DNA from: a virus
DNA: 25,756 nt
Reading direction: 5' to 3' (one strand)
IMG/VR virus record: IMGVR_UViG_3300037189_007938
Coordinates: 1-25,756 of that record
Shown here: positions 1 to 9,200 of the stretch, in pieces
Layout of the letters: each line of letters begins with the position of its first letter
Numbering within the stretch: position 1 is the stretch's first letter
Translations under genes and position numbers: made by a program
Notes under the pieces: generated by a model
Seen by the model: only the letters and a program-made list of their open reading frames with translations
Told to the model about the DNA's origin: nothing
Database searches by the model: none

Positions 1-1
1 T

Positions 2-835
2 TCAAGTCTTGCGGCAACTCAGTATGCAACTGTACGTCAAGGTATTGAGGGGTATAACACCGCTGATTTGATGTGGGGTACTGCTTCCGCCGCTACGATA
101 ACCATATCTTTTTGGGTTAAATCTAGTTTAACTGGGACGTTTGGCGGTGTTGCCGGGAACAGTGCTTTCAATAGGTCTTATCCTTTTACGTACACAATTT
201 CTGCCGCAAATACGTGGGAACAGAAAACCGTAACTATTGCAGGAGATACGACAGGAACGTGGGAAACCACAAATAGTGCGGGCATTCAACTTTATTTTGG
301 CCTTGGAGCTGGTTCAACTTATAGTGGAACTGCTGGCGCTTGGACAGGATCAGGTTTAATTTCTGCAACCGGTGCAGTAAATGTGATGGGGACGCTAAAC
401 GCCACATGGCAAATCACCGGCGTACAACTCGAAAAAGGCAGCACAGCCACCAGCTTTGACTACAGGCCGTATGGTACGGAGTTGGCGTTATGCCAGCGGT
501 ATTACTATACGACAGGCGGCGATGCGACGCTCCAATTTTTTGGAACAGGTGCAGCTTTCTCAACCAGTCAAGTTAATGGCATAGTAATTCCGTTTCCAGT
601 GACGATGAGAACAACGCCTACATTTTCCGTATCTGCTGTATCGGATTTTTATTTACAAAACGCGGCTGGTACTGGCGGCGTTACTAGCGCAATTAGCCAA
701 GATGCAGCTGAGGCATCAGCCAAGTCAGGAAATCTTCGCGCTACTAGAAGTGCTGCAGGTCTTACTGCTGGAAACGCTTCTGTGCTTATCGCTGTAAATA
801 CTTCTTCGCGTCTTAACTGGTCTTCGGAGCTATAA
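2..835 (+). CDS. Phage tail appendage/adhesin protein, C-terminal part (5' end outside window)
   Basis: The reading frame is open from base 2 to the TAA at 833-835, so this is the last 277 codons of a longer gene. An internal ATG at 68 is not a convincing start because in-frame coding runs upstream of it. The segment is rich in Gly, Ser, Thr and aromatic residues and looks all-beta. It contains TISFWVKSSLTGTFGG and, further on, a WQITGVQLEKGSTATSFDYRPYG stretch (starting near base 412). That kind of stretch closes a carbohydrate-binding-like domain common in phage tail appendages. The last ~110 residues form a second domain beginning at the CQRYYY motif. The protein probably sits at a tail tip or baseplate and binds host surface glycan. 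This is inferred from the domain type, and no specific receptor can be named. GC is visibly higher than in genes 13-23 downstream. Confidence 0.75.
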   Translation, partial: SSLAATQYATVRQGIEGYNTADLMWGTASAATITISFWVKSSLTGTFGGVAGNSAFNRSYPFTYTISAANTWEQKTVTIAGDTTGTWETTNSAGIQLYFGLGAGSTYSGTAGAWTGSGLISATGAVNVMGTLNATWQITGVQLEKGSTATSFDYRPYGTELALCQRYYYTTGGDATLQFFGTGAAFSTSQVNGIVIPFPVTMRTTPTFSVSAVSDFYLQNAAGTGGVTSAISQDAAEASAKSGNLRATRSAAGLTAGNASVLIAVNTSSRLNWSSEL

Positions 836-1000
836 ATGTACAAGTTATTTAAAAGCGAAAGAACAGGTGAAGTAGTTACTGTTATTCGCCTTGAAGACAT
901 CGCTTATATCCCATTCGACCCAGCCAACACGGATTATCAAGCATATCTGAAATGGCTAGCCGAGGGCAATACTCCAGAACCTGCTGATACACCAGAATAA
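836..1000 (+). CDS. Small 54-residue protein that follows phage appendage genes
   Basis: A short gene of 54 codons starts with the ATG directly after the upstream stop (TAAATG). GGAG at 826-829 is well placed as its ribosome binding site. The protein begins [19 protein letters not shown] and contains [16 protein letters not shown], then ends with [14 protein letters not shown]. This '[25 protein letters not shown]' pattern is a recurrent small protein next to phage tail fibre genes. Its biochemical role is not established as far as I know. Adjacency to an adhesin gene suggests a fibre-assembly or capping helper. No transmembrane segment or signal peptide is visible. Confidence 0.75.
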   Translation: MYKLFKSERTGEVVTVIRLEDIAYIPFDPANTDYQAYLKWLAEGNTPEPADTPE

Positions 1001-1003
1001 ATA
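996..1003 (+). promoter_or_regulatory. Candidate T4-type late promoter (AATAAATA)
   Basis: AATAAATA overlaps the stop of the preceding small gene and lies 23 bases before the TTG start of the next. It differs by one base from the T4 late consensus TATAAATA, and predicted transcription would start near 1009. The call rests on sequence match and position only. A-rich surroundings raise the chance of coincidence. Confidence 0.35.
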
Positions 1004-1026
1004 AAAGAAAACATTAAGGAAATACA

Positions 1027-1449
1027 TTGGCATATCTCGGTAATCAACTCATCAATGGATCGTTTCAATCTGAATACTTTTCAGGTGATGGTTCTACGAC
1101 TGAATATAATCTAGCGTATCCACACGGAAACGAACCGTCGGTTATCGTTTCAATTTCTGGTGTCAAGCAGAAAACAGATTCATATGCACTCATTGCAGGT
1201 AAACTTGTGTTTACTGAAGCACCACCAGCGGGTTCAAATAACATTGAAGTTGTTTACTTAGGTAATCGTGTTCTGACAAATCCTTACTTGTCAGCAGATA
1301 CATATGGTATCATTCGGATCAATCCAAACACAATTTCAGAGAACGTTACGATTCCAACATTATACAATGCAAGTTCCGCTGGACCATTAACGATTGCAAA
1401 TAACAGAACAGTAACCGTAGCAAATGGTGCTACATGGGTCATCATTTAA
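1027..1449 (+). CDS. Small tail fibre/appendage structural protein (140 aa, TTG start)
   Basis: The start is TTG, chosen because AAGGA at 1016-1020 sits at proper spacing and the protein then begins MAYLGNQLINGSFQS, a typical phage structural N-terminus. The N-terminal half contains FSGDGSTTEYNLAYP and IEVVYLG, a small beta-domain common in phage tail proteins. The C-terminal ~45 residues contain NTISENVTIP and end with the ANNRTVTVANGATWVII type of motif often seen at the tips of fibre and spike proteins. The gene lies in the adhesin cluster between a 54-residue companion and another fibre-like gene. The likely role is a virion tail component or fibre tip, with function inferred from family resemblance only. 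Confidence 0.7.
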   Translation: MAYLGNQLINGSFQSEYFSGDGSTTEYNLAYPHGNEPSVIVSISGVKQKTDSYALIAGKLVFTEAPPAGSNNIEVVYLGNRVLTNPYLSADTYGIIRINPNTISENVTIPTLYNASSAGPLTIANNRTVTVANGATWVII

Positions 1450-1465
1450 TTTTTAGGAAAACAAA

Positions 1466-1858
1466 ATGGCAGGTTCACTTAAAATAGACGCAATAACGAC
1501 AGACAACGGATTGACGCTGACTGGTGGCGCAAGATCAACGCCCTGCACGACTGTTCCCGGAATCACTTATGCTGGTGGTACGATTACACTTGATTTGAAT
1601 GCAGCGAACAATTTTGAAGTCGGTCTTGCAAACAATGCGACACTAACAAATCCAACTAACATCAAATTAGGTCAATCAGGTTGTATCTTTGTTCGTCAGA
1701 CACTTGGATCAAATACAATTTCATATGGTTCGTACTACAAGTTTCAGTCAAACTCAGCACCTGTATTATCAACAGCAGTTAATGCAATTGATCTACTCAC
1801 ATATTATGTCGCAAACTCAACAACAATTATTGTTGATGCAATCACTGGTCTAGTCTAA
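1466..1858 (+). CDS. Small tail fibre-like structural protein (130 aa)
   Basis: The ATG is preceded by AGGA at 1455-1458. The protein begins MAGSLKIDAITTDNGLTLTGG, a start also seen in phage fibre proteins and echoed by the 251-residue protein at 4749 (MAGTLVVDKIQ). The C-terminal part contains GQSGCIFVRQTLGSNTISYG and then LLTYYVANSTTIIVDAI. This resembles a fibre C-terminal domain in which a segment of beta-strands ends in a 'YYV.SSTxIxxxxI' tail. The stop overlaps the next start as TAATG, so expression of the adhesin at 1858 is probably translationally coupled. It is likely an appendage subunit or fibre tip. Confidence 0.65.
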   Translation: MAGSLKIDAITTDNGLTLTGGARSTPCTTVPGITYAGGTITLDLNAANNFEVGLANNATLTNPTNIKLGQSGCIFVRQTLGSNTISYGSYYKFQSNSAPVLSTAVNAIDLLTYYVANSTTIIVDAITGLV

Positions 1859-4257
1859 TGAGTTCATTATTCAATTTAGCTACTGCAACAGCAGCTGGTG
1901 GACATCGTAATCGGTTAGGTTATCAAATTAGCCGCAGCGTAAGACTTCGTGCAAGTGCGACTGGATATTTTAGTCGTTCAGCTTATCCAGTTGCATCGGC
2001 TGGTACGCAATGGACGCTTTCAATGTGGGTAAAGCGTGGTACACTTGGAACGCAAACCGATCTGTTTTCATTTGTTTCCACTGCTGGTTCAGCACAACAA
2101 GCCGGTATTCAGTTTGATTCAAATAATAATATTCGTTGGTGGCAATATGTTTCGCCAAGTTATGCTTTCCAAAAAATCACAACGGCGGTTTTTCGTGATC
2201 CATCTGCTTGGTATCATTTAGTTTTTGTTTACGATACAACTCTAGCAACGGCAGCAGATCGTTGTCAAGTTTGGGTAAATGGTGTTCGTCTAACTGCGTT
2301 TTCAACAAGCACTGATCCAACACAAAATCTTGTTACTTATTACAAAAACGGAACACACTATCCCCATCTTGGCGCAGAAAACAGAAATGCTTCTTCTGCA
2401 CTTTCTCCGTTTGATGGTTACATGACCGAAGTCAACTTCATTGACGGTCAGGCTTTAACACCATCTTCGTTCGGTGAAACTAGTCTTGTTACTGGTGTAT
2501 GGCAACCAAAAAGATACACCGGCACTTACGGCACTAATGGTTTTGACATAGACTTTAGTGATAACTCCGCAGCAACAGCAGCAGCGATTGGTAAAGACTA
2601 TAGCGGCAACGGCAACAACTGGACACCGAACAACATCAGCGTGACTGCTGGCGTGACGTTTGACTCAATGTTGGATGTGCCTACACAGTTTGGTGATGGC
2701 GGCAATGGGCGGGGGAATTATGTTGTGTTTAATCCAGTTAATGTTTCTGGTGGAGGCACAACAACAATTACAGATGGCAGTCTTGCCACCTCTGTTGGCT
2801 CAACTACCACTTATGGAAAAGTGCTTGGAAGCATAGGTATGTCAACAGGAAAATGGTATTGGGAAGTTACGGTCACTGCTGTTGGTGGTGCTGGCAATAT
2901 TGGCATTGGTGATGGAACTGCTCCTTCAGCAAGTTTTGGTCTTGGGGGTGTGGCTGGTGAAATTGCATATCAAAGTAGCGGCAACAAGTACACGAACAAC
3001 TCAGGCACTGCCTACGGTGCAAGCTACACCACCAACGATGTGATTGGTGTTGCCTACGATGCTGATGCAGGAAGCATTACGTTCTATAAAAACAACGCGA
3101 GTCAGGGTGCTATCACTGGTTTCTCTGGAACCAAGTTCCCGGCTGTTGGCTCTGGCGGTGGAACCAACCCGCAGTACGCGGCCAACTTCGGCCAGCGCCC
3201 CTTCACCTACACACCACCGTCCGGCTTCAAAGCACTGAACACACAGAACTTGTCAACGCCGACTATTCTGAGGGGCAATCAGTATTTTGATGTGTCCACT
3301 TGGAGTGGCAATGCGTCCACGCGAAGCATAGTCAATGACGCTGCAATGCAGCCTGATCTGGTGTGGATCAAGAAACGCGGTGGTGGAACTACGCCGACAC
3401 GCGACCATAGGTTGTTTGATGCTGTGCGTGGAGCAACATTGTACTTGTCAAGCAATGCGACCGGCGCAGAAATTACTGAAACAGACGGGCTGACTGCATT
3501 TAACTCAAACGGATTTACACTTGGTGCGAGTGATGGCGTAAACGGCACTACCGGAGGCACAGGCACCTACGTCGGCTGGCAATGGAAAGAAGGCGCAACG
3601 CAGGGCTTTGATATTGTGACGTATACGGGAACGGGTGCGAACCGCACAGTGTCTCACTCGCTTGGCGTTACTCCGTCCATGATTATTGTCAAAGCACGAA
3701 ACTTACCAAATAGTATTGCTCGTTCGTGGTCGGTTTGGCATACCGCGCTGGCAGCGACAGAAGTTATTTTCCTGAATCAAACTTCGGCTAAACAGACTGG
3801 CGCAACAACTTACTGGAACAGCACACTGCCAACATCTTCTGTATTCTCACTTGGCGATGAGCCAACTGTCAATGGCGCAGTTGGAACTGTTGGTGAGTAT
3901 GTCGCTTATTTATTCTCCGAAGTCGCAGGCTTCTCCAAGTTCGGCAGTTACACAGGCAACGGCGCCGCTGACGGTCCGTTTGTGTTCACAGGATTTAGAC
4001 CGAGATTTGTAATGTGGAAACGATCAGATGCTACTGCAAATTGGTTTTTAATGGATTCATCTAGAACTCCAGCAAATCCAGTAAATCTTGAGTTGTATGC
4101 AGACCAATCTAACGCAGAGGTAACATTTACTGATTGTGATTTTGTGTCTAACGGCTTTAAGTTAAGAACATCAGATTCAAGCAGAAATGCCAGCGGCGGC
4201 ACATACATCTTTGCAGCTTTTGCCGAAAATCCATTCAAAAACGCTCTTGCTAGATAA
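1858..4257 (+). CDS. Large multidomain adhesin: LamG-like, SPRY-like and three C-terminal repeats
   Basis: This 799-residue protein has a clear modular build. Residues ~45-215 resemble a LamG/concanavalin-like lectin fold, with QWTLSMWVKRG, WYHLVFVYD, QVWVNGVRL and FDGYMTEVNFIDGQAL. Residues ~325-455 resemble a SPRY/B30.2-like sandwich, with GKWYWEVTV, IGIGDG and IGVAYDADAGSITFYKN. Residues ~498-580, ~604-690 and ~713-795 are three diverged copies of one ~90-residue module. Each starts with a 'P..V.WKR' type strand (LVWIKKR, MIIVKAR, FVMWKRS) and ends with a 'Y..WQWKEG / YVAYLFSEV / YIFAAFAEN' strand, similar to repeats in other aquatic phage adhesins. It probably displays glycan-binding surfaces on the virion tail. 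The middle (about 2500-3960) is markedly richer in GC than the two ends, suggesting mosaic origin. Confidence 0.8.
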   Translation: MSSLFNLATATAAGGHRNRLGYQISRSVRLRASATGYFSRSAYPVASAGTQWTLSMWVKRGTLGTQTDLFSFVSTAGSAQQAGIQFDSNNNIRWWQYVSPSYAFQKITTAVFRDPSAWYHLVFVYDTTLATAADRCQVWVNGVRLTAFSTSTDPTQNLVTYYKNGTHYPHLGAENRNASSALSPFDGYMTEVNFIDGQALTPSSFGETSLVTGVWQPKRYTGTYGTNGFDIDFSDNSAATAAAIGKDYSGNGNNWTPNNISVTAGVTFDSMLDVPTQFGDGGNGRGNYVVFNPVNVSGGGTTTITDGSLATSVGSTTTYGKVLGSIGMSTGKWYWEVTVTAVGGAGNIGIGDGTAPSASFGLGGVAGEIAYQSSGNKYTNNSGTAYGASYTTNDVIGVAYDADAGSITFYKNNASQGAITGFSGTKFPAVGSGGGTNPQYAANFGQRPFTYTPPSGFKALNTQNLSTPTILRGNQYFDVSTWSGNASTRSIVNDAAMQPDLVWIKKRGGGTTPTRDHRLFDAVRGATLYLSSNATGAEITETDGLTAFNSNGFTLGASDGVNGTTGGTGTYVGWQWKEGATQGFDIVTYTGTGANRTVSHSLGVTPSMIIVKARNLPNSIARSWSVWHTALAATEVIFLNQTSAKQTGATTYWNSTLPTSSVFSLGDEPTVNGAVGTVGEYVAYLFSEVAGFSKFGSYTGNGAADGPFVFTGFRPRFVMWKRSDATANWFLMDSSRTPANPVNLELYADQSNAEVTFTDCDFVSNGFKLRTSDSSRNASGGTYIFAAFAENPFKNALAR

Positions 4258-4268
4258 CCAATATCGTG

Positions 4269-4276
4269 ACTAAATA
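4269..4276 (+). promoter_or_regulatory. Candidate late promoter variant (ACTAAATA)
   Basis: ACTAAATA lies in the 42-base gap between the adhesin stop and the start at 4300. The same octamer recurs in two other intergenic gaps (5574-5581 and 17263-17270). It differs from the T4 late consensus TATAAATA at two positions. Recurrence at gene boundaries is the main support. Confidence 0.45.
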
Positions 4277-4299
4277 AAGAACAACATAGGAACAAAAAA

Positions 4300-4749
4300 A
4301 TGTTTTTACTGAACGACAAACCTCTATCAACAGACGTAGCATTTACAGTAAACGGTATTCAATATCCAGCCAACTGGCTCAGACTTTCTTCAGCAGCAGA
4401 AAAAGCTGCAATCGGAATTACTGAAGTCGCTGATCCTGTTCGTGAAGATGATCGCTTTTACTGGAACGGCGTCAAAACAAATCCACGCCCACTTGAAACG
4501 CTCAAAGAACAATTCTCTGCACAAGTCAAAGATACTGCAAACAAACTGTTAGCATCTACTGATTGGATGATTATCAGAAAGATTGAACGTCAAGTCAATG
4601 TTCCTACAGCAATTGCATCGTATCGTGCAGCAGTTATTTCTTCAGCAGAAACAAATGAAACTGCTATCAATGAAGCAGAAGATGTTGAAGCACTTCAGCA
4701 AGTTGTATATTCATTGACATGGCCTACACTTGAAACTGAGGAAGAATAA
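4300..4749 (+). CDS. Phage tail assembly chaperone-like protein (149 aa)
   Basis: ATG is preceded by AGGA at 4288-4291. The N-terminal ~60 residues include VNGIQYPANWLRLSSAAEKA and RFYWNGV, resembling a segment found in many phage fibre-assembly proteins. Residues ~70-115 contain the 'LLxxTDWxxxR' element (LLASTDWMIIRKIERQV) followed by IASYRAAV, which resembles phage tail-assembly chaperone families. The C-terminus is acidic and predicted helical. No catalytic motif is visible. Its place between an adhesin and another tail gene fits a chaperone for folding or attachment of the neighbouring fibre proteins. The gene stop overlaps the next start (TAATG). The assignment to a chaperone role is inference from this motif and context. 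Confidence 0.6.
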   Translation: MFLLNDKPLSTDVAFTVNGIQYPANWLRLSSAAEKAAIGITEVADPVREDDRFYWNGVKTNPRPLETLKEQFSAQVKDTANKLLASTDWMIIRKIERQVNVPTAIASYRAAVISSAETNETAINEAEDVEALQQVVYSLTWPTLETEEE

Positions 4750-5504
4750 TGGCAGGTACTCTTGTTGTAGATAAAATTCAGCTTGATATTGGTAATACTT
4801 TTCAAATAGTAAGTAATACCGGTGGTCTAATTTTATCTGCAAATAATGCTGGCTTACAAACAGGTATTGCAGCGAACAGCATTACTTATGGAATGATTTC
4901 GCCTAGTATTCTTGCAACACAGAATAATGTCTATAATGTTGTTTCTGCAAATGCAAATACTGGTGTGGGTAATTCTACAGTAACATTTACAAGCAATACT
5001 GGAGCAATCAGTGCCGGCATGATTGTTTATGGTGCAGGATTTGGCACAGGCACAACTGTTTCTTCTGTAATCAATGCAAACACAATTCTGCTTTCAACAG
5101 CCGCAGCAAATACATCAACGAATACAAGACTTTCATTTGTTGAACCTAACAAATTAGTTACCGCAGAAATCGTTGGTCCTGGACTATGTAAAGCATGGGT
5201 GAACTTTAGCGGTACAGGCACCGTTGCAATTCGTGCTGCATTCAATGTGAGTAGTATTCAAGACAACGGAACAGGTGATTATACGGTCAACTTTACAACT
5301 GCAATGCCGGATGTGAATTATTCTATTGCAGCTAATTCAGACACTACAAACTCCAGCGGGCCACAATCGGTAGTAATAAACTATTCAACCGTAATTAATA
5401 ACAAAGTAACCCCAACAGCATCCGCCTTTCGCTTGGCTTGTATGATTATGGGTACTGGTGCTGGTGTTGACAACCCATATATAAATGCTTCAGTCTTCCG
5501 CTAA
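4749..5504 (+). CDS. Tail appendage structural protein (251 aa), function not recognised
   Basis: Starts as TAATG overlap with GAGGAA just upstream. The N-terminus MAGTLVVDKIQLDIGNTFQIVS resembles other appendage proteins that begin with a 'TLxVDxIQ' strand. A middle region (residues ~55-130) has a beta-repeat pattern with GNSTVTFTSNTGAISAGMIV and TTVSSVINANTILLS, a fold common in phage tail proteins. The last third contains CKAWVNFSGTGTVAIRAAFN followed by YTVNFTTAMPD and YSIAA, a combination often found at the receptor-binding ends of phage fibres. It is the last gene before a strong terminator, closing the adhesin cluster. It is probably a fibre tip or side fibre. The exact partner is unknown. 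Confidence 0.65.
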   Translation: MAGTLVVDKIQLDIGNTFQIVSNTGGLILSANNAGLQTGIAANSITYGMISPSILATQNNVYNVVSANANTGVGNSTVTFTSNTGAISAGMIVYGAGFGTGTTVSSVINANTILLSTAAANTSTNTRLSFVEPNKLVTAEIVGPGLCKAWVNFSGTGTVAIRAAFNVSSIQDNGTGDYTVNFTTAMPDVNYSIAANSDTTNSSGPQSVVINYSTVINNKVTPTASAFRLACMIMGTGAGVDNPYINASVFR

Positions 5505-5527
5505 AAGTAAACACACCAATAATCAAC

Positions 5528-5551
5528 GACCCCGCTTCGGCGGGGTTTTTT
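5528..5551 (+). terminator. Intrinsic terminator after the adhesin cluster
   Basis: A GC-only stem CCCCGC / GCGGGG (5530-5535 and 5540-5545) closes on a stable TTCG tetraloop and is followed by six T residues (5546-5551). A5529 can also pair with T5546. It lies 24 bases after the stop at 5504, so it most likely ends transcripts of the adhesin genes. Confidence 0.92.
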
Positions 5552-5573
5552 GTTTCTACCAATTCCGCATTTG

Positions 5574-5581
5574 ACTAAATA
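5574..5581 (+). promoter_or_regulatory. Candidate late promoter variant (ACTAAATA)
   Basis: ACTAAATA lies between the intrinsic terminator and the AAGGAG ribosome site (5591-5596) of the next gene. Transcription would be restarted here after termination, giving a start near 5587. It is the second of three identical intergenic copies of the octamer in the window, and the position makes this the most persuasive one. Confidence 0.55.
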
Positions 5582-5604
5582 CTACATTATAAGGAGAAAA
5601 CACT

Positions 5605-5940
5605 TTGGCAGCTTATTTGGAACTTACACTTGAGCAGGGTGCTAATCTAACATCAGTCGTGACTGTAAATAATGCACAAGGTGATGCAGTGAATCTGACA
5701 ACATACTCAGCAGCATCTCAGCTCCGCAAATCTTATTACTCTTCATCTGCAAATACACTTGCAGCAACAATCACGGGTAATGCAAATGGTGAAATAACAC
5801 TGACAATGACTGCGGCAAATACTGCATTGCTTACTCCAGGAAGATATGTCTACGATTTAGTCATTACAAATAGCACAGACAATTCAAAAACTAGAGTTAT
5901 TGAAGGTACAGCAATTGTATTACCATCTGTAACGAGGTAA
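5605..5940 (+). CDS. Small beta-sandwich virion protein (111 aa, TTG start)
   Basis: The TTG start is chosen because a perfect AAGGAG (5591-5596) lies at good spacing and the protein then begins MAAYLELTLEQGANLTSVV. The sequence carries the pattern 'EQGANLTSVVTVNNAQGDAVN', SAASQLRKSYYSS, then GEITLTMTAANTALLTPGRY and YVYDLVI. This is a small Ig-like fold seen in phage baseplate and appendage proteins (the BppU N-terminal type is the nearest one I recognise). It is followed at three bases by another small gene and then by the giant fibre. A role in attaching or organising the fibre is plausible but not shown. Confidence 0.65.
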   Translation: MAAYLELTLEQGANLTSVVTVNNAQGDAVNLTTYSAASQLRKSYYSSSANTLAATITGNANGEITLTMTAANTALLTPGRYVYDLVITNSTDNSKTRVIEGTAIVLPSVTR

Positions 5941-5943
5941 TAA

Positions 5944-6198
5944 ATGCCATTGACATTAGGCTCTGTTTCACTCAGAAACAACACACTAGGAACAATTACA
6001 GTACAGCAACCAAATAGAACTACACTTGCTGCATCTGATTTTGCTCCTAAACCAAATATTACTCTTGCTGAAATCAATGATGTCTCAACTGTAGGTGTTG
6101 AAGATGGCGAATCATTAGTTTTTAGTTCAGCAAATAATCGGTACGAATTCAAAATTGCCTCTGCGGCTGTTACTAGTATTGACGGCGGCACATTCTAA
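5944..6198 (+). CDS. Small virion-associated protein (84 aa)
   Basis: ATG follows the upstream stop by three bases, with AGG at 5935-5937. The C-terminal half has ITLAEINDVSTVGVEDGESL then VFSSANNRYEF. This is the 'DV....DG..LV......YEF' signature that recurs in phage tail fibre and collar-associated proteins, usually near repeat-rich fibres. The remainder is beta-rich with no recognised domain. It sits between the 111-residue Ig-like protein and the 1895-residue fibre, and the three probably act together on the same structure. No enzymatic residues are apparent. Confidence 0.6.
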   Translation: MPLTLGSVSLRNNTLGTITVQQPNRTTLAASDFAPKPNITLAEINDVSTVGVEDGESLVFSSANNRYEFKIASAAVTSIDGGTF

Positions 6199-6209
6199 GC
6201 TCTAAAAAA

Positions 6210-9200
6210 ATGGCAAATTCATCTATTCAAATAAAACGTTCGTTAGTAACAAGCACACCAACTAAACTAAATGTTGGTGAACCAGCATATTCATACACAA
6301 GCAATACATTATTCATTGGTACTCCAGACAGTAATGGTGCGATTGCAATTGGTGGTTATGATTTATTTACTCGTCAAACTTCTGGATATGCACAAGCAAA
6401 CGCTGCATTCATTCGTGCGAACAATTCACTGAATGCAAATGTTGGCGGCACAATCACTGGTGATATTACGATTCAAGGTAATCTAAACATCATTGGTGGT
6501 TCAATTGCAGCAAACGTTCCTACAGTATTGATTGGTGATAATATCATTACGTTGAATACTGCAATCAGTCAGTCGGGTCAGCCGACAATGAATGCTGGTA
6601 TTGAAATTGATCGTGGCGCACAACCGAATGTTTATTTGCTTTGGAATGAGACTGCTGACAAATGGCAATTTACAAATGACGGAACAAGTTACGATGATCT
6701 AGGTGGTTCTGCAACTGCATCATATGCAAACTCAGCATTCATCAAAGCTAACGCAGCATTTGATCATGCAAACGCTTCTTTTGCTGCTGCTAACAATGTA
6801 TTTCCACAAATTCAACCTGCATTCAATACAGCAAATGCAGGATTCATTCATGCAAACTCAGCGTTCATAAAAACAAACGCAGCATTTGATCACGCTAATT
6901 CTGGATTCATCCAAGCTAACTCATCATATCATCATGCAAATGCAGCATACATTCGTGCGAACAATTCGCTCAATGCAAATGTTGGTGGTCTAGTTACAGG
7001 TAATATTTCTGTTGGCGGTACAATTACCCCAAATAGTGATCTCACATGGAATTTAGGTAACACAGAGTATCGTTGGCATTCATTGTTCTTAGGACCAGGC
7101 ACACTGAATATCGGTGGTTTGACGATCAGCAATTCAAGCGGCATAGCAACATTTGATGGTGAAGTTTTAGACTTCACGTTATCAAATACACTTTTACCTA
7201 CTTTTGTTGGCGCAGTTTATCAAGCAAACGCTTCATTCAATCACGCAAATTCTGGATTCATCCAAGCTAACGCTGCATACAATCACGCTAACGGTGGATT
7301 TATCCACGCAAATTCTGCGTTCATAAAAACAAATTCTGCATTCAATCATGCAAATGCCTCTTTTGCAAACGCTAACGGTGCTTTTGCAAAAGCTAATGTA
7401 AGTTATAATCATGCCAACAGTGGATTCATCCAAGCTAATGCTGCATTCAATACAGGTAACGCTGCATTTGTTCGTGCAAACAACTCACTGAATGCAAATG
7501 TTGGTGGTACAATTACTGGCGATGTAATTGTTGTTGGTAATGTTACATCAAACAGTCTGACAACAACAGGCACAAACGGTAGCATTACAGGTGCAAATGC
7601 AATTTTCTCTAACTACATTTTTGCTTCTAATGTAGATTTGAGTATCTTCTCTGCACTAGCTTTTGCAAACGCAAACGCTGGGCTTGCAATGGCAAATGCT
7701 GCATTCGCAAACGCTAACGGTGCTTTTGCTAAAGCAAACGGCGCTTATAATCACGTAAACGTAGCGTTCAATCATGCAAACTCTGGCTTTACTCAAGCTA
7801 ATTCAAGTTTCTTCCGTGCTAATTCTGGATTCATTCAAGCAAACTCTGCATATGCACAAGCAAATGCTGCTTATATTTCACAGAATGCATCTGGTCAATA
7901 TGCAAATGCTGCATACGTTCGTGCAAACAATTCTTTAGATGCAAACGTTGGCGGCACAGTAACTGGTGATGTTCGCATTACTGGTAATCTGACTGTTACT
8001 GGAAATACCACATACGTCAACACACAGACGGTCTTGATCGGTGATAATATCATCACACTCAATGCTGCTATCAATCAAGCATCTGCTCCTGTACTAGATG
8101 CTGGTATTGAAGTTGATCGTGGTTCAGAAGCAAATGTTTATTTACTTTGGAATGAAACTACAAATAAATGGACAGTAACAAATGATGGCGTAGGTTATTT
8201 TGATATTGGTTCTGCTGATGCTGAACACTATGCAAACTCTGCATTCATCAAAGCAAATGCATCTTTTGATCATGCAAATGCTGCATATATCTCACAGAAT
8301 GCAACTGGTCAGTATGCTAATGCTGCGTTTACGGTAGCGAATGGTGCATTCATTCATGCAAACTCTGCATATAAAAGTCAGAACGCAACTGGTCAATATG
8401 CGAATGCTGCATTCATTCACGCAAACTCTGGATTTATTCAAGCTAACGCAGCATTCATTCACGCAAATGCATCATACCAATCACAGAATGCAACTGGTCA
8501 GTATGCAAATGCTGCATTCATTCATGCAAATAGCGCATATCAAAGTCAAAATGCAACTGGTCAATACGCCAATGCTGCATTTGTTCATGCAAACAGTGCA
8601 TATCAATCTCAAAATGCAACCGGTCAATATGCAAATTCTGCTTTTATACACGCAAATTCTGCTTATCAATCTCAGAATGCAACTGGACAATACGCCAATG
8701 CTGCGTTAATTCATGCAAATTCTTCATTTGATTTTGCAAACACAGTAAATGTATTTTCGTATTCAGCATATCATCATGCTAATGCTGCATTTGTTGCAGC
8801 TAACGTTGCCGATAGTAAAGCAGTAGCGTCAGGTAACTACGCAAATGCTGCTTTCATTCATGCAAACTCTGCATTTGAATTAGCAAACGGTACAGCAATT
8901 GCTGCAAATACACCATCGCATGTCGCAAACTCTGCTAGTGTATATGCAAACGGAGCATTCATTGCTGCTAATACAGCCGATTCAAAAGCAATCTCTGCTG
9001 GCTCATATGCAAACTCCGCATTTGCACAATCAAATGTAGCATTCATTCACGCAAATTCTGGTTTTATTCATGCGAATGCAGCATATCAATCTCAGAATGC
9101 GACGGGTCAATATGCTAATGCCGCATTTGTTCGTGCAAACAATTCTATTGATGCAAATGTTGGCGGCACAATTACTGGTAGTTTGACTGTTACTCAAAAT

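Noticed and set aside
68-835. ATG at 68 as a real start of the first gene
   Set aside because: The frame is open to base 2 with coding-like sequence (GIEGYNTADL) before it and no ribosome site near 68, so the gene begins outside the window.
1970-2158. Short opposite-strand frames over the adhesin, gp18, gp21 and gp22 genes (for example 3279-3566, 3948-4319, 17984-18391, 23662-23940)
   Set aside because: They are shadows of strongly supported + strand genes and show no family motifs, ribosome sites or promoters.
8341-8709. Open frames in alternate phase and on the minus strand within the fibre gene (also around 7233-7433, 8481-8690, 9607-10023, 10963-11349, 11001-11816)
   Set aside because: They exist because the 21-base-phased repeats lack stops in several frames. 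Their translations are low-complexity (Met/Leu/Gln/His or Cys/Ser/Ile-rich) with no ribosome sites.
8284-8712. Regularly spaced direct repeats resembling a CRISPR array
   Set aside because: The 'spacers' are also near-identical, the unit is translated in frame as heptads, and there is no leader and no cas gene.
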